Below the pieces are notes generated by a model. It ran no database searches. It had not been told where the DNA came from and worked only from the letters and a program-made list of their open reading frames with translations. Shown here one piece after another: positions 8,461 through 16,918 of a stretch of DNA of 64,000 nt (position 1 is its first letter; each line of letters opens with the position of its first letter). Origin of the DNA: Bact-08 sp964533215 (GTDB lineage Bacteria; Bacteroidota; Bacteroidia; Bacteroidales; UBA932); NCBI GenBank assembly GCA_964533215.1, contig CAZHLJ010000004.1, positions 62,001 through 126,000 on the forward strand, given 5' to 3'. Both the position numbers and the translations under genes were made by a program.

Positions 8461-10458
8461 CTAGTTTAACATGGCCATTACCTCTGCGAACATCTGTTCG
8501 TTGGAATAACCCTGAATATCTATCGCCTTTGAGCGACAGAAGGCAACGCAGGTACCGCAACCCTGGCACAAGCCCGGGTTTACCTTAGCAACAGTCTTGA
8601 TGACACGGCCGTCTCTCGCCTTGATCTCTTCACGCTCAATTGCGTTGTAAGGGCAAGCGGTCTGACACATAAAGCAACCCACGCATGTAGAGAATACAGG
8701 AGGTGCGCAGCGGTTGACAACTGCAATCAGAGGCTCACGGGTGAGCTCGTCATTCGAGAAGAGGCCAATCACCTTTGCAGCCGCACCGGAGGCCATACCT
8801 ACAGTTTCAGGAATATCCTTTGGAGCCTGACATGCTCCGCAGAGATATATACCAGCCGTATTGGTCTCCACCGGTTTCAGTTTAGGGTGGGCCTCAGCAA
8901 AGAACTTATAGGCATCGTATGAAACATGCATCTTCTGAGCCAGCTCTTCTGCACCTGGGTTTGCCACACCGGCAGAGGCAAGGACCACCATATCGGCCTC
9001 AATCTCAACCTGCCTTGCACCCATTAGTGTATCAACACCTTTGACTATATATTTTCCATCCTTTTCATAAACACGTGCAACCCTTCCGCGTACATAGTTC
9101 ACACCATCATCCTCAATTGCACGGCGGACGAACTCTTCGTAATTCTTTCCACCTGCACGGATGTCCATGTAGAAGACGAAAGATTCTCCTCCATGCACCT
9201 TATGCTGATAGAGCATGGCATGCTTTGCTGTGTACATACAGCAAATCTTAGAACAATATGGGATGCCTTTGGCAGGATCACGTGAACCGGCACAGGCTAT
9301 GAATACAATCTTCTGAGGAACCTTCCCATCCGAAGGACGGCGTATCTCTCCCAAGGTAGGGCCCGAAGCAGAAGCAAGACGCTCGAACTGGAGACCTGTA
9401 AGTACATCCGGATATTTACCATATCCATATTCTGGGAAGAAATCGGTCTTGAGCACATTGAATCCTGTGGCAATGACGATTGCTCCAACATCTTCTGTTA
9501 TAAGCTCATCCGGAAGGTCATACTGAATTGCACCTGTAGGGCAGACCTTCTGACAAACCTTGCAGACTCCTTTTTTGTAATAGTTGCAGTTATCTCTGTC
9601 GATGACCGGTTTGTTAGGAACTGCCTGAGGGAACGGCGTATAAATTGCAGTCCTCATACCAAGCCCCTCATTGAATTCACTTGGAATTTTCTTGCTAGGA
9701 CATTTTGTGGCGCAAAGGCCGCAGCCGGTACATAGTGAATAATCCACACTCTTAGCCTTTAAGCGGATGGTCGCCTTGAAATTGCCTATAAAGCCCTCCA
9801 GCTTTTCCAGCTCGGCGTAGTTGTATAGCTTGATATTTGGATGCTGAGCCACCTCAACCATACGAGGGGTAAGGATACATTGAGAGCAGTCAAGAGTAGG
9901 GAAAGTCTCAGACAACTGCGACATGTGACCGCCAATGGAAGGATCCTTCTCAACCATGATAACTTGTTGACCGGCATTGGCAATATCAAGGGCTGCCTGG
10001 ATTCCGGCAATTCCTCCACCAATCACCAAGGCCTTTTTTGTAATAGGGACCTTGATGGCATTGAGCGATTTATTTTTCTTGACCTTCTCGACAAGCATCT
10101 TGATAAGGGTTATAGCCTTATCTGTAGTCTCATCGCACTTTTCATGAACCCAAGAGCAATGTTCACGAAGATTGGCCATCTCACACAAGTAAGGATTCAG
10201 CCCGGCCTCTGCACAGGCTTTGCGGAAAGTAGGTTCATGCATACGTGGCGAGCAGGAACCTACTACCACTCCGGTAAGGCCATGTTCCTTGATGGCATTT
10301 TTGATAAGTGTCTGCCCCGGGTCTGAACACATATATTTGTAATGGGTGGAAAACTCCACACCATCGAATTTAGCTGCCTCTTCCGCCACCTTCTCCACAT
10401 CAACGGTAGCACTTATGTTTTCTCCGCAATGGCAAATGAATACTCCTATTTTAGACAT
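8461..10458 (-). CDS. hdrA: HdrA-like FAD/iron-sulfur electron-bifurcating subunit
   Basis: A 665-residue protein, the usual size of HdrA. The N-terminal domain begins KIGVFICHCGENI. The FAD Rossmann motif VIGGGIAG is at about 145-152, with EKDPSIGGHM after it and the HdrA-specific CSQC at 191-194. Inserted ferredoxin clusters use C243/246/249/253 and C291/299/302/306, and the C-terminal ferredoxin domain uses C592/595/598/602 and C631/634/637/641. The FAD here is the known site of electron bifurcation in the methanogen enzyme. All cluster ligands appear intact. It lies between hdrB and flxD with short gaps (22 and 24 bases). The disulfide reduced in a bacterium without CoM/CoB is unknown; a DsrC-like thiol carrier is one proposal for other Flx-Hdr systems. 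Confidence 0.95.
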   Translation of the reverse strand: MSKIGVFICHCGENISATVDVEKVAEEAAKFDGVEFSTHYKYMCSDPGQTLIKNAIKEHGLTGVVVGSCSPRMHEPTFRKACAEAGLNPYLCEMANLREHCSWVHEKCDETTDKAITLIKMLVEKVKKNKSLNAIKVPITKKALVIGGGIAGIQAALDIANAGQQVIMVEKDPSIGGHMSQLSETFPTLDCSQCILTPRMVEVAQHPNIKLYNYAELEKLEGFIGNFKATIRLKAKSVDYSLCTGCGLCATKCPSKKIPSEFNEGLGMRTAIYTPFPQAVPNKPVIDRDNCNYYKKGVCKVCQKVCPTGAIQYDLPDELITEDVGAIVIATGFNVLKTDFFPEYGYGKYPDVLTGLQFERLASASGPTLGEIRRPSDGKVPQKIVFIACAGSRDPAKGIPYCSKICCMYTAKHAMLYQHKVHGGESFVFYMDIRAGGKNYEEFVRRAIEDDGVNYVRGRVARVYEKDGKYIVKGVDTLMGARQVEIEADMVVLASAGVANPGAEELAQKMHVSYDAYKFFAEAHPKLKPVETNTAGIYLCGACQAPKDIPETVGMASGAAAKVIGLFSNDELTREPLIAVVNRCAPPVFSTCVGCFMCQTACPYNAIEREEIKARDGRVIKTVAKVNPGLCQGCGTCVAFCRSKAIDIQGYSNEQMFAEVMAMLN

Positions 10459-10480
10459 AGTATGATTTTTGTTCTAAAAA

Positions 10481-11329
10481 TTATGCAAATTTCGCAGGGA
10501 CAAAAAGTTTTTGCAGGCCGACCTCTTTTGCGCTCAACCCAACAGCAAGGCCTATAGCCTGAGTTATGTAGAGAACAGGAACATCGGTCTTGACCTTCAG
10601 ATATTCATTAATCTGAGCCCGGCGCATGTCCAGATTTGACTGACACATAGGGCAAGCAACTATTATGGCTTTGGCTCCCCGATCCACAGCATCTTTCACA
10701 ATGTTGCCCGAAAGCTTTGCCACCGAATCTGTCTTTGAAATGGAGAATCCAGCACCACAGCATTCTGTCTTGAATGCCCAGTCGATAGGTTCTGCACCCA
10801 CATTTTTCATAATAATATCCATAGACTGTGGATCTTCCAGACGGTCGAATTTGAGTATATCATGAGGACGTACCAACAGACATCCATAGTAACACGCAAC
10901 CTTGCGGGCAAAAGGTTTAGTAACCTTTTCCGGAAGCCTGCCGGCTATATATTTATCAATCATCTGCATGACATTAAGAATACGCAGGTTGCCGCTTATC
11001 GGCATCTCAATGATATCGCTCACTCTCTTTTTAAGGCCGGCATCTTCATTCAACTCATGCTGAGTCACTGAAAGGCGGTTATAGCAAGCAGCACATGGAA
11101 CGACAATCTCTTCCATCTGCTCTTTCTCAGCCAGAGCCAGAATGCGAGCAGAAAGAGACAGTGCAAGCTCTCTGTTCATATTGTGGGCAGCAGTTGCTCC
11201 ACAGCAATTCCAATCCGGGATCTCCTTTAACTCCAGATCGAACGCCTTTGCTACAGCCAAGACAGACTCAGCATAATCCGATGAGGAACCATTGAGTGAG
11301 CATCCGGGGTAGAACCCTAATTTTATCAT
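10481..11329 (-). CDS. hdrB: HdrB-like heterodisulfide reductase catalytic subunit
   Basis: A 282-residue protein with two complete CCG domains. The first has YPGCSLNG, DWNCCGA and VPCAACYNRL; the second has CYYGCLLVRP, ECCGAGF and ACPMCQSNLDMR. In methanogens these ten cysteines hold two non-cubane [4Fe-4S] clusters that cleave the disulfide substrate. Both sets are present, so the subunit should be catalytically competent rather than a structural paralogue. It sits 11 bases after hdrC, with which it forms the HdrBC module. Confidence 0.94.
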   Translation of the reverse strand: MIKLGFYPGCSLNGSSSDYAESVLAVAKAFDLELKEIPDWNCCGATAAHNMNRELALSLSARILALAEKEQMEEIVVPCAACYNRLSVTQHELNEDAGLKKRVSDIIEMPISGNLRILNVMQMIDKYIAGRLPEKVTKPFARKVACYYGCLLVRPHDILKFDRLEDPQSMDIIMKNVGAEPIDWAFKTECCGAGFSISKTDSVAKLSGNIVKDAVDRGAKAIIVACPMCQSNLDMRRAQINEYLKVKTDVPVLYITQAIGLAVGLSAKEVGLQKLFVPAKFA

Positions 11330-11340
11330 ATTGCAAATAT

Positions 11341-11892
11341 TTAATCTTTGGAATTTTTAGTCTTTGAGAAGATGGAAGCAAGATGCTTGCGGTTCCTTAC
11401 CAGTTCAGGCATGATTGGCAGTTTTCCCTTCATGTACATGGATGGAGCCATGGTAACATCCTGAGCCAGATGGAAGGTACGCATCTTGTAACCGGCAACA
11501 AGTCCAATCTCATATAACCTTCCGGTATACTTGATCGAATCCAGAAAGGCACGGTGAAAAGCCACTATGTCGCGTGATTGCGGATTGATCTTCTTCTCTT
11601 TGGCAGATCTCTCCCGCAGATAGTCCATTATTGCAGGAATATCTATCTGCATAGGGCAACGGGTGACACAATTCTGGCAAGAGACACATAGCCAGATAGT
11701 TTTTGAACGTAAAAGCTGCTGGATAAAAGTCTCGTCTCCTATCTGCAACATACGCATCACCATACTTGGAGGAAAATCCATTTCGTCTGCAAGCTGGCAG
11801 CCGGCAGTACATTTTCCACACTGATAGCAATGGCTCACATTTACACCTGTTTGCTGCTGGAGTTCCTGTATGGGTTTCTGTTTATTTTCCAT
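11341..11892 (-). CDS. hdrC: HdrC-like iron-sulfur subunit
   Basis: A 183-residue protein with two ferredoxin-type motifs, CYQCGKCTAGC and CVSCQNCVTRCPMQIDIP, followed by a helical C-terminus. HdrC relays electrons from HdrA to HdrB. It is the first gene of the hdrCBA-flxDCBA run. A TAnnTTTG promoter box lies 23 bases before its ATG, inside the end of the preceding membrane-protein gene, so the run may be transcribed on its own. Confidence 0.93.
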   Translation of the reverse strand: MENKQKPIQELQQQTGVNVSHCYQCGKCTAGCQLADEMDFPPSMVMRMLQIGDETFIQQLLRSKTIWLCVSCQNCVTRCPMQIDIPAIMDYLRERSAKEKKINPQSRDIVAFHRAFLDSIKYTGRLYEIGLVAGYKMRTFHLAQDVTMAPSMYMKGKLPIMPELVRNRKHLASIFSKTKNSKD

Positions 11893-11911
11893 TTTTAAAA
11901 TTTATTCCTGG

Positions 11912-12487
11912 TCACAAATATAATGTTTTTTGCGATTTATAATGGGGAGCTTCCCTTAAAAGAAGGTAAGCGGCTACTATAAAAATAGTTATAAAAGTCT
12001 CCGTAATCAAGAAGCTGAAATTTCCAGATAGGCTCAACTCTCCGAGAGCTGGTGCTCCTGTTTCTCCTTTAAGCAGATTCTGGAAAGATAGGAAACAGAT
12101 CTTGTAGAAAAACAGAGCAACATACAATATAACAAAAGAGAAGAGAGTGTTGGGAACATTACGTCCCAGCAAGGAGACAGGCAGAGTAAGGATTAATCCC
12201 TCAAGAATGATTGCCGCCACCGGATTCACCACAATGTAAAAAGCTGCAGCAGGGACTACACAGAGAGTCAGCAGCTTAATTGAGGCCGCAATCAAAGAGG
12301 TGATTACAGTTGCAGATAATCGGCCTGTCTTCAGATAGACCTCTGTCATACAAATGATTCCCACCGGCATAAGCAGAGACCCCGAAAGAGGGATGCTTGA
12401 CATGTGCAGGAAATAACCGGCAAGCAGTTCCGCGGCACCCCATATCAAGCCCATGTAAAGCACATATTTTTTATTTTTTATTACCAT
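11912..12487 (-). CDS. small polytopic membrane protein between xdhB and hdrC
   Basis: About 191 residues from the ATG at 12487 (MVIKNKKYVLYMGLIW); the open frame offers three further Met codons up to 12505. About six hydrophobic segments are visible: around GLIWGAAELLAGYFL, the GIICMTEVYL region, LIAASIKLLTLCVVPAAAFYIV, AAIILEGLILTLPVSLLG, LFSFVILYVALFFYKICF and LITETFITIFIVAAYLLL. Size and topology recall ECF-transporter substrate-binding (S) components, but I see no diagnostic motif and do not assign it. It overlaps the end of xdhB by 17 bases, so it is probably co-translated with it. Inference: it could import a purine or cofactor or anchor the neighbouring oxidoreductase. Confidence 0.7.
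   Translation of the reverse strand: MVIKNKKYVLYMGLIWGAAELLAGYFLHMSSIPLSGSLLMPVGIICMTEVYLKTGRLSATVITSLIAASIKLLTLCVVPAAAFYIVVNPVAAIILEGLILTLPVSLLGRNVPNTLFSFVILYVALFFYKICFLSFQNLLKGETGAPALGELSLSGNFSFLITETFITIFIVAAYLLLREAPHYKSQKTLYL
11915..11922 (-). promoter_or_regulatory. candidate internal promoter for hdrC-flxA
   Basis: TATATTTG on the minus strand fits the Bacteroidetes -7 consensus exactly and lies 22 bases before the hdrC ATG, overlapping the last codons of the membrane protein. No -33 TTG is evident at the usual distance, so the call is tentative. Confidence 0.45.
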
Positions 12488-14753
12488 CAACATATCCATA
12501 TGCACATTTAATGATTTTTTCCTTTGTTGCAGGAAGATCTAAGCTTAGAGCTCCTGCATTGAAGTATGACAATGCATTCTTTATTGCCAGCCATACAGAA
12601 AGTCCATATATGAAAGGGGGTTCTCCAACAGCCCGGCTTCTGAGGATTCCACCTTCGAATGGATTCCTCTCATACAGTGATGCTCTGAAGTCCTTAGGTA
12701 TATCTGCAATGCCGGGGATTTTATAGCTGTCGGGGCTAGAGGTCAGAAGCAGCCCTTTTCCGTTATATACCAGCTCCTCCATTGTGACCCACCCCGAGCA
12801 TTGTACAAATGCCCCCTCTGTCTGCCCTCTATCTATTACCGGGTCTATCGAATCCCCTGTATCGTGCAGTATGTCTGTCCTGAGAATAGTGTGTGCACCG
12901 GTAAGCATATCCACTTCAACTTCGGTTGCGGAAAGTCCCATGACATAATAGTAGAAAGGATTCCCTCTTCCCTTTAGACGGTCGAACCATACACCCGGAG
13001 TTTTGTAGTAGGCCTGCTCGCTGAGGCTTATCCTGGATAGATAGGCCTTTTCAAGAAGTTCCGAAACAGGGTATTTTCTTTCTGAATTATACCTGTCATA
13101 TATGCAAGAGTCTTTCCACACAATCCCATCTGCAGCCAATCCAAAATAAGAGGAGGCAAATTCATTCAGCCTTCTCTTGAGTCTGTCTGCTGCAAGTTTG
13201 ATTGCATGGCCGTTGATGTCAGAACCCGTTGATGCAGCTGTTGCTGAGGTATTCGGAATAACTGCAGTATTTGCATCACATATCCTTACAGATTGCACCG
13301 GGATCCCGAACTCCCTTGAAACCACATCCGCCATTTTATCGTAAAGCCCCTGGCCCATTTCCACACCTCCATGATGAATTGTCAGAGATCCGTCTTTGTA
13401 AAAATTCACAATTGCAGCCCCTTGATTAAGGTATGATGAGGTGAATGATATACCGAATTTGACTGGAACAATTGAAATCCCTCGCTTTACAAATTCCGAA
13501 CTACGGTTGAACTCCTTTACTGACTTTACCCTTTGCCTGTAATCAGAGGAGAGCATAAGGTCATCATAAATTTCACCAAGCACATTATCTTTTACTATTT
13601 GTCCATATGGTGTTGTATTACGCACTCTTTTACGGTAAAAATTCCTCCTTCTCACAACGGCAGAATCTATTCCGGTAACACGGGAAATCTCGTCCATTGC
13701 ATTTTCTATCACAGCTATGCCCTGTGGAGCTCCAAATCCTCTGAATGCGGTATTTGAAGGCTTGTTTGTCTTGCATGGATATAGGTCGGATCTGACTGCC
13801 GGGATATAGTAGGAGTTGTCCAAGTGCAACAGGCACCTCTCAATTATGGATCTGGATAGGTCTGCACTGAATCCTACATCGAACAGGAATCTTGAGCTGT
13901 ATGCATTGAGTATGCCGTTCTTATTGAATCCTATCTTGTAGCTGACCTTGACAGCATGCCGCTTTCCTGTGACGAGCATATCCTCAACCCGATCCAGCAC
14001 CATAAGTACCGGCCTTTTACAGTGATATGCCAGCAGCGAGCTCCATACAGCACACCAGTTGCTCTGTGTCTCCTTCCCTCCGAATCCACCTCCTATAACG
14101 CCGGTCTCAACCTGAACCTTCGAAATCTCAATATTCAATGCTTTTGAAATAATATACTGATTTTCCGAAGGGTTCTGAGTAGAGGCCTTTACCTCGATTA
14201 TACCTCCTGCTTTTGGAATGGCCATTGCAGCCTGTGTTTCCATATAAAAATGCTCCTGACCTCCTATGTTGAGCTCTCCCTCCGCTACATAATCTGATTT
14301 TCCGAATCCTTCCTCCACATCTGCACTCTCTATATGCAAAGGGTCAAATGGAAAATTTTTCAATTCAAACGACCTCTCCACATCCAACACCGGCTCCATT
14401 TCATTAATTAACACTTTGACCCTGGACATTGCATCAAGTGCTGCTTTTTTATTTTTTGCCGCAACAAGCAGTATTGCCTGGCCTATACATTCCACATAAT
14501 CATACGCCAGAATAGGCTCATCGTCAAAAACCGCCCCCATTGAGTTTTTCCCGGGAATATCCTTAAAACTCAGAATTGCAAACACATCCTTTACTTTTTC
14601 TGCCTCCGCGGTATCAATTTTCTCTATTTTTCCATAAGCTAACGGGCTCTTGAAGATAAAACCATGCAAAAGATTGGATGGTCTATCAAGATCATCAACG
14701 TACCGGGTTTCTCCGGTAAAATGAGAGGTAATCCTATCTGATTCAAAAGCCAT
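12471..14753 (-). CDS. xdhB: xanthine dehydrogenase family molybdopterin-binding subunit
   Basis: A 760-residue molybdenum-cofactor subunit of the xanthine oxidase family. Cofactor and substrate residues can be aligned to the bovine enzyme by motif: GGQEHFYMETQ (Q166), GGGFGGKET (E228, equivalent of Glu802), NTAFRGFGAPQG (R338, equivalent of Arg880) and AVGEPP (E711, equivalent of the catalytic Glu1261). Keeping both Glu802 and Arg880 points to xanthine or hypoxanthine rather than aldehydes. It pairs with xdhA, 7 bases upstream, which supplies FeS and FAD. No XdhC-type cofactor insertion protein is encoded in the window. Location cytoplasmic; no signal peptide is seen. Confidence 0.92.
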   Translation of the reverse strand: MAFESDRITSHFTGETRYVDDLDRPSNLLHGFIFKSPLAYGKIEKIDTAEAEKVKDVFAILSFKDIPGKNSMGAVFDDEPILAYDYVECIGQAILLVAAKNKKAALDAMSRVKVLINEMEPVLDVERSFELKNFPFDPLHIESADVEEGFGKSDYVAEGELNIGGQEHFYMETQAAMAIPKAGGIIEVKASTQNPSENQYIISKALNIEISKVQVETGVIGGGFGGKETQSNWCAVWSSLLAYHCKRPVLMVLDRVEDMLVTGKRHAVKVSYKIGFNKNGILNAYSSRFLFDVGFSADLSRSIIERCLLHLDNSYYIPAVRSDLYPCKTNKPSNTAFRGFGAPQGIAVIENAMDEISRVTGIDSAVVRRRNFYRKRVRNTTPYGQIVKDNVLGEIYDDLMLSSDYRQRVKSVKEFNRSSEFVKRGISIVPVKFGISFTSSYLNQGAAIVNFYKDGSLTIHHGGVEMGQGLYDKMADVVSREFGIPVQSVRICDANTAVIPNTSATAASTGSDINGHAIKLAADRLKRRLNEFASSYFGLAADGIVWKDSCIYDRYNSERKYPVSELLEKAYLSRISLSEQAYYKTPGVWFDRLKGRGNPFYYYVMGLSATEVEVDMLTGAHTILRTDILHDTGDSIDPVIDRGQTEGAFVQCSGWVTMEELVYNGKGLLLTSSPDSYKIPGIADIPKDFRASLYERNPFEGGILRSRAVGEPPFIYGLSVWLAIKNALSYFNAGALSLDLPATKEKIIKCAYGYVDGNKK

Positions 14754-14760
14754 CGCTTAT

Positions 14761-16200
14761 TTATTTTAGGTCATTGTAAAGTTTTGTAAGAAGGTTACCT
14801 GCCACTGCATGCCTGTACGAAGCCGAGCCTCTCACATCTGAAATAGGTACAAAATCTCCTCTAAGGATCTCCTTCGCCTTAGTAAGTGTCTCTCCGGAAA
14901 AAGTTCTTTTTGTAAAAGGCCTGCCCTCGAGAAAATTCTCCAATTTCACAGAGGGACGTGGAATAGGAGCCATCCCTCCATAACCGGTGGATACATTCTT
15001 CATCAGTCCATTCTCAAGGACGAAGTAAATGCAGAAAGTCAGGGTGGCAATATCCACATCCTTTCTCTTGGACTGCTTGTGACAGAACAATCTGTAATTC
15101 TCTACCGGTAGAGGGATGAGAAAACTCTCAATAACCTCGTTTTCCCGGATTACATGTTTTCTGTAAGATAGATTGAAATCCCTGACATTCACAATACGGT
15201 AATAATTAAGGCTTACCAAACGGATTTTAGCGTCAAGAGCCAGTAAGAGAGGCATAATGTCCCCAACAGGAGAAGCCCCTGCCACGCTGCCGGCAAGAGT
15301 AGCCTTGTTCCTGATCTGGAGCGAAGCAAATGCCGAGAGATATTCATATGTCTGAGGATAAAACCGCGAAAGGGTTTCGTTTGCAGCCTCAATTGAGATA
15401 TTTGCACCCACCTCAATATACTCATTCCCTATTGATATTCTTTTCAGCTCTGCAATATCTGAGATATCTATAAGTTTTACGTTTTTAGCGTTTTCTGCCC
15501 TAAATTTAACGCTGAGGTCGCTTGCTCCCGAGACTAAGGTATATCCCTGAAACATCTCCTTATACCTAAGCAAGGAGGATAAATTCAATGGCTTGATATA
15601 TACACTTCCCTCCTGCTCAACATACAGCTCTCTTTCACTGGATTTGGGAAACTCAAAAAATTCTTCCTCCCTATCGTACTTATCCATATCCATAAGAGCC
15701 TGCATTATGCTTTCATATCCAGTGCACCTGCAGAGATTACCGGAGAGCGATCTCTCAATCTCTTCTCTTGTAAATGGCCTGTGGTTAAGATAGTGCGCAT
15801 AGGCTGACATCACCATACCCGGAGAACAGAATCCGCATTGAGAACCTTTTTTTTCGACCAGGCTACGCTGAACAGGGTGCAAAACAGCACCTCCAGACAC
15901 ACCCTCTATTGTAACCAGATGTTTGCCATCCAGCATTCCTAACATAATAAGGCAGCTGTTAACAGAAGAGATAATTATGTTGTCCGAGGCATCTTTTTCA
16001 ATGATACAGACAGTACATGCACCGCAATCGCCCACGCCGCAGCCCTCTTTTGTGCCGGTAAGTCTCGACGATTCTCTCAGATACTGCAGGATTGTCATAT
16101 GGGGATAAAGATCCTGGCTGGAACTGAAATCAATTGCAACCGCCGCACCATTCAACAAAAAGTTAACAGAGGTCTTTCTACTTATTGCTTCTGAATTCAT
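14761..16200 (-). CDS. xdhA: xanthine dehydrogenase small subunit (2x[2Fe-2S] and FAD)
   Basis: A 479-residue fusion of the iron-sulfur and FAD parts of xanthine dehydrogenase, as in Rhodobacter XdhA. The plant-type ferredoxin motif is GCGVGDCGACTVC (C54, C59, C62). The helical second cluster is GSQCGFCSPGMVM with GNLCRCTGYE. The FAD domain begins near residue 210 (LVSGASDLSVKFRAE) and includes ATLAGSVAGASPVGDIMPLLLAL. It should pass electrons from the Mo centre to NAD+ or another acceptor. It is the first gene of the purine/Flx-Hdr run. No clear TAnnTTTG box was found in the 80 bases before its ATG. Confidence 0.92.
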   Translation of the reverse strand: MNSEAISRKTSVNFLLNGAAVAIDFSSSQDLYPHMTILQYLRESSRLTGTKEGCGVGDCGACTVCIIEKDASDNIIISSVNSCLIMLGMLDGKHLVTIEGVSGGAVLHPVQRSLVEKKGSQCGFCSPGMVMSAYAHYLNHRPFTREEIERSLSGNLCRCTGYESIMQALMDMDKYDREEEFFEFPKSSERELYVEQEGSVYIKPLNLSSLLRYKEMFQGYTLVSGASDLSVKFRAENAKNVKLIDISDIAELKRISIGNEYIEVGANISIEAANETLSRFYPQTYEYLSAFASLQIRNKATLAGSVAGASPVGDIMPLLLALDAKIRLVSLNYYRIVNVRDFNLSYRKHVIRENEVIESFLIPLPVENYRLFCHKQSKRKDVDIATLTFCIYFVLENGLMKNVSTGYGGMAPIPRPSVKLENFLEGRPFTKRTFSGETLTKAKEILRGDFVPISDVRGSASYRHAVAGNLLTKLYNDLK

Positions 16201-16268
16201 TTCAATTCACAGATATAGGCGTTCTTGTAAAGTTACTTATTTTAATTAATTTTCATATCCGATTTGAT

Positions 16269-16276
16269 TAACTTTG
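16269..16276 (+). promoter_or_regulatory. promoter -7 box almost abutting the Nudix gene start
   Basis: TAACTTTG fits TAnnTTTG and ends only six bases before the ATG at 16283. Initiation about four bases downstream of the box would give an mRNA with nearly no leader. Confidence 0.45.
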
Positions 16277-16282
16277 TACAAT

Positions 16283-16918
16283 ATGTATCTCTCTGACCTT
16301 CCGGGCAAAAATGCCCACTTGAAAATGGCTCCTGAGCCAAGGGTGATAACGCTTAAAGACGAAATCTCCCCTCCACCGGACGCAAGGAACTCTGCGGTTC
16401 TGGTACTGCTTTTTCCTGTAGAGATCGGAAGCACTTGTGAAGAGGATTTTTCCGAATGGGAGGTTGTGCTTATCCAAAGAAATACTTACGAAGGCGTACA
16501 CTCAGACCAGGTTGCATTTCCGGGAGGCAAATGCGAGTCTTTTGATAAGGATTACATTGACACCGCTTGCAGAGAGGCTTATGAAGAGTTAGGTATAGAA
16601 CGTGACAAAATCAAGATAATAGGGCAGCTTACTCATCTCTATGTACCGCCGAGCAACTTCACAATCTATCCGGTACTTGCCATTGCCAAAGAAGAGATTA
16701 TGTTCCGTCTGGAAAGAAGGGAAGTTGTAAGTTACAAGAGAGTCCCATTAAAGAGATTCAACCCAGAAACAGCGGTAACATGTAAGGTTGAGATTAGTAA
16801 AGGAGAGTTTGTAAACGCGCCCGGGTTCATCATTGACGACTACCTTGTATGGGGTGCTACAGCAATGATTCTGTCAGAGCTTTTCCATTTGACCAGACAT
16901 GTTCAACAGGTCCTTTAA
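16283..16918 (+). CDS. Nudix hydrolase, CoA-pyrophosphatase type
   Basis: About 211 residues from the ATG at 16283. An in-frame TTG at 16274 lies inside the promoter box, so it is rejected as the start. The family-specific lead-in LPGKNAHLKMAPEPR is followed by VAFPGGKCESFDKDY and the Nudix helix CREAYEELGIE, with the REx2EE core that binds the metal. This layout is that of the NudL/UPF0035 group, which cleaves coenzyme A or related dinucleotides to phosphopantetheine and nucleotide; substrate is inferred. The final 45 bases overlap the 3' end of the opposite-strand serine hydrolase. Confidence 0.88.
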   Translation: MYLSDLPGKNAHLKMAPEPRVITLKDEISPPPDARNSAVLVLLFPVEIGSTCEEDFSEWEVVLIQRNTYEGVHSDQVAFPGGKCESFDKDYIDTACREAYEELGIERDKIKIIGQLTHLYVPPSNFTIYPVLAIAKEEIMFRLERREVVSYKRVPLKRFNPETAVTCKVEISKGEFVNAPGFIIDDYLVWGATAMILSELFHLTRHVQQVL

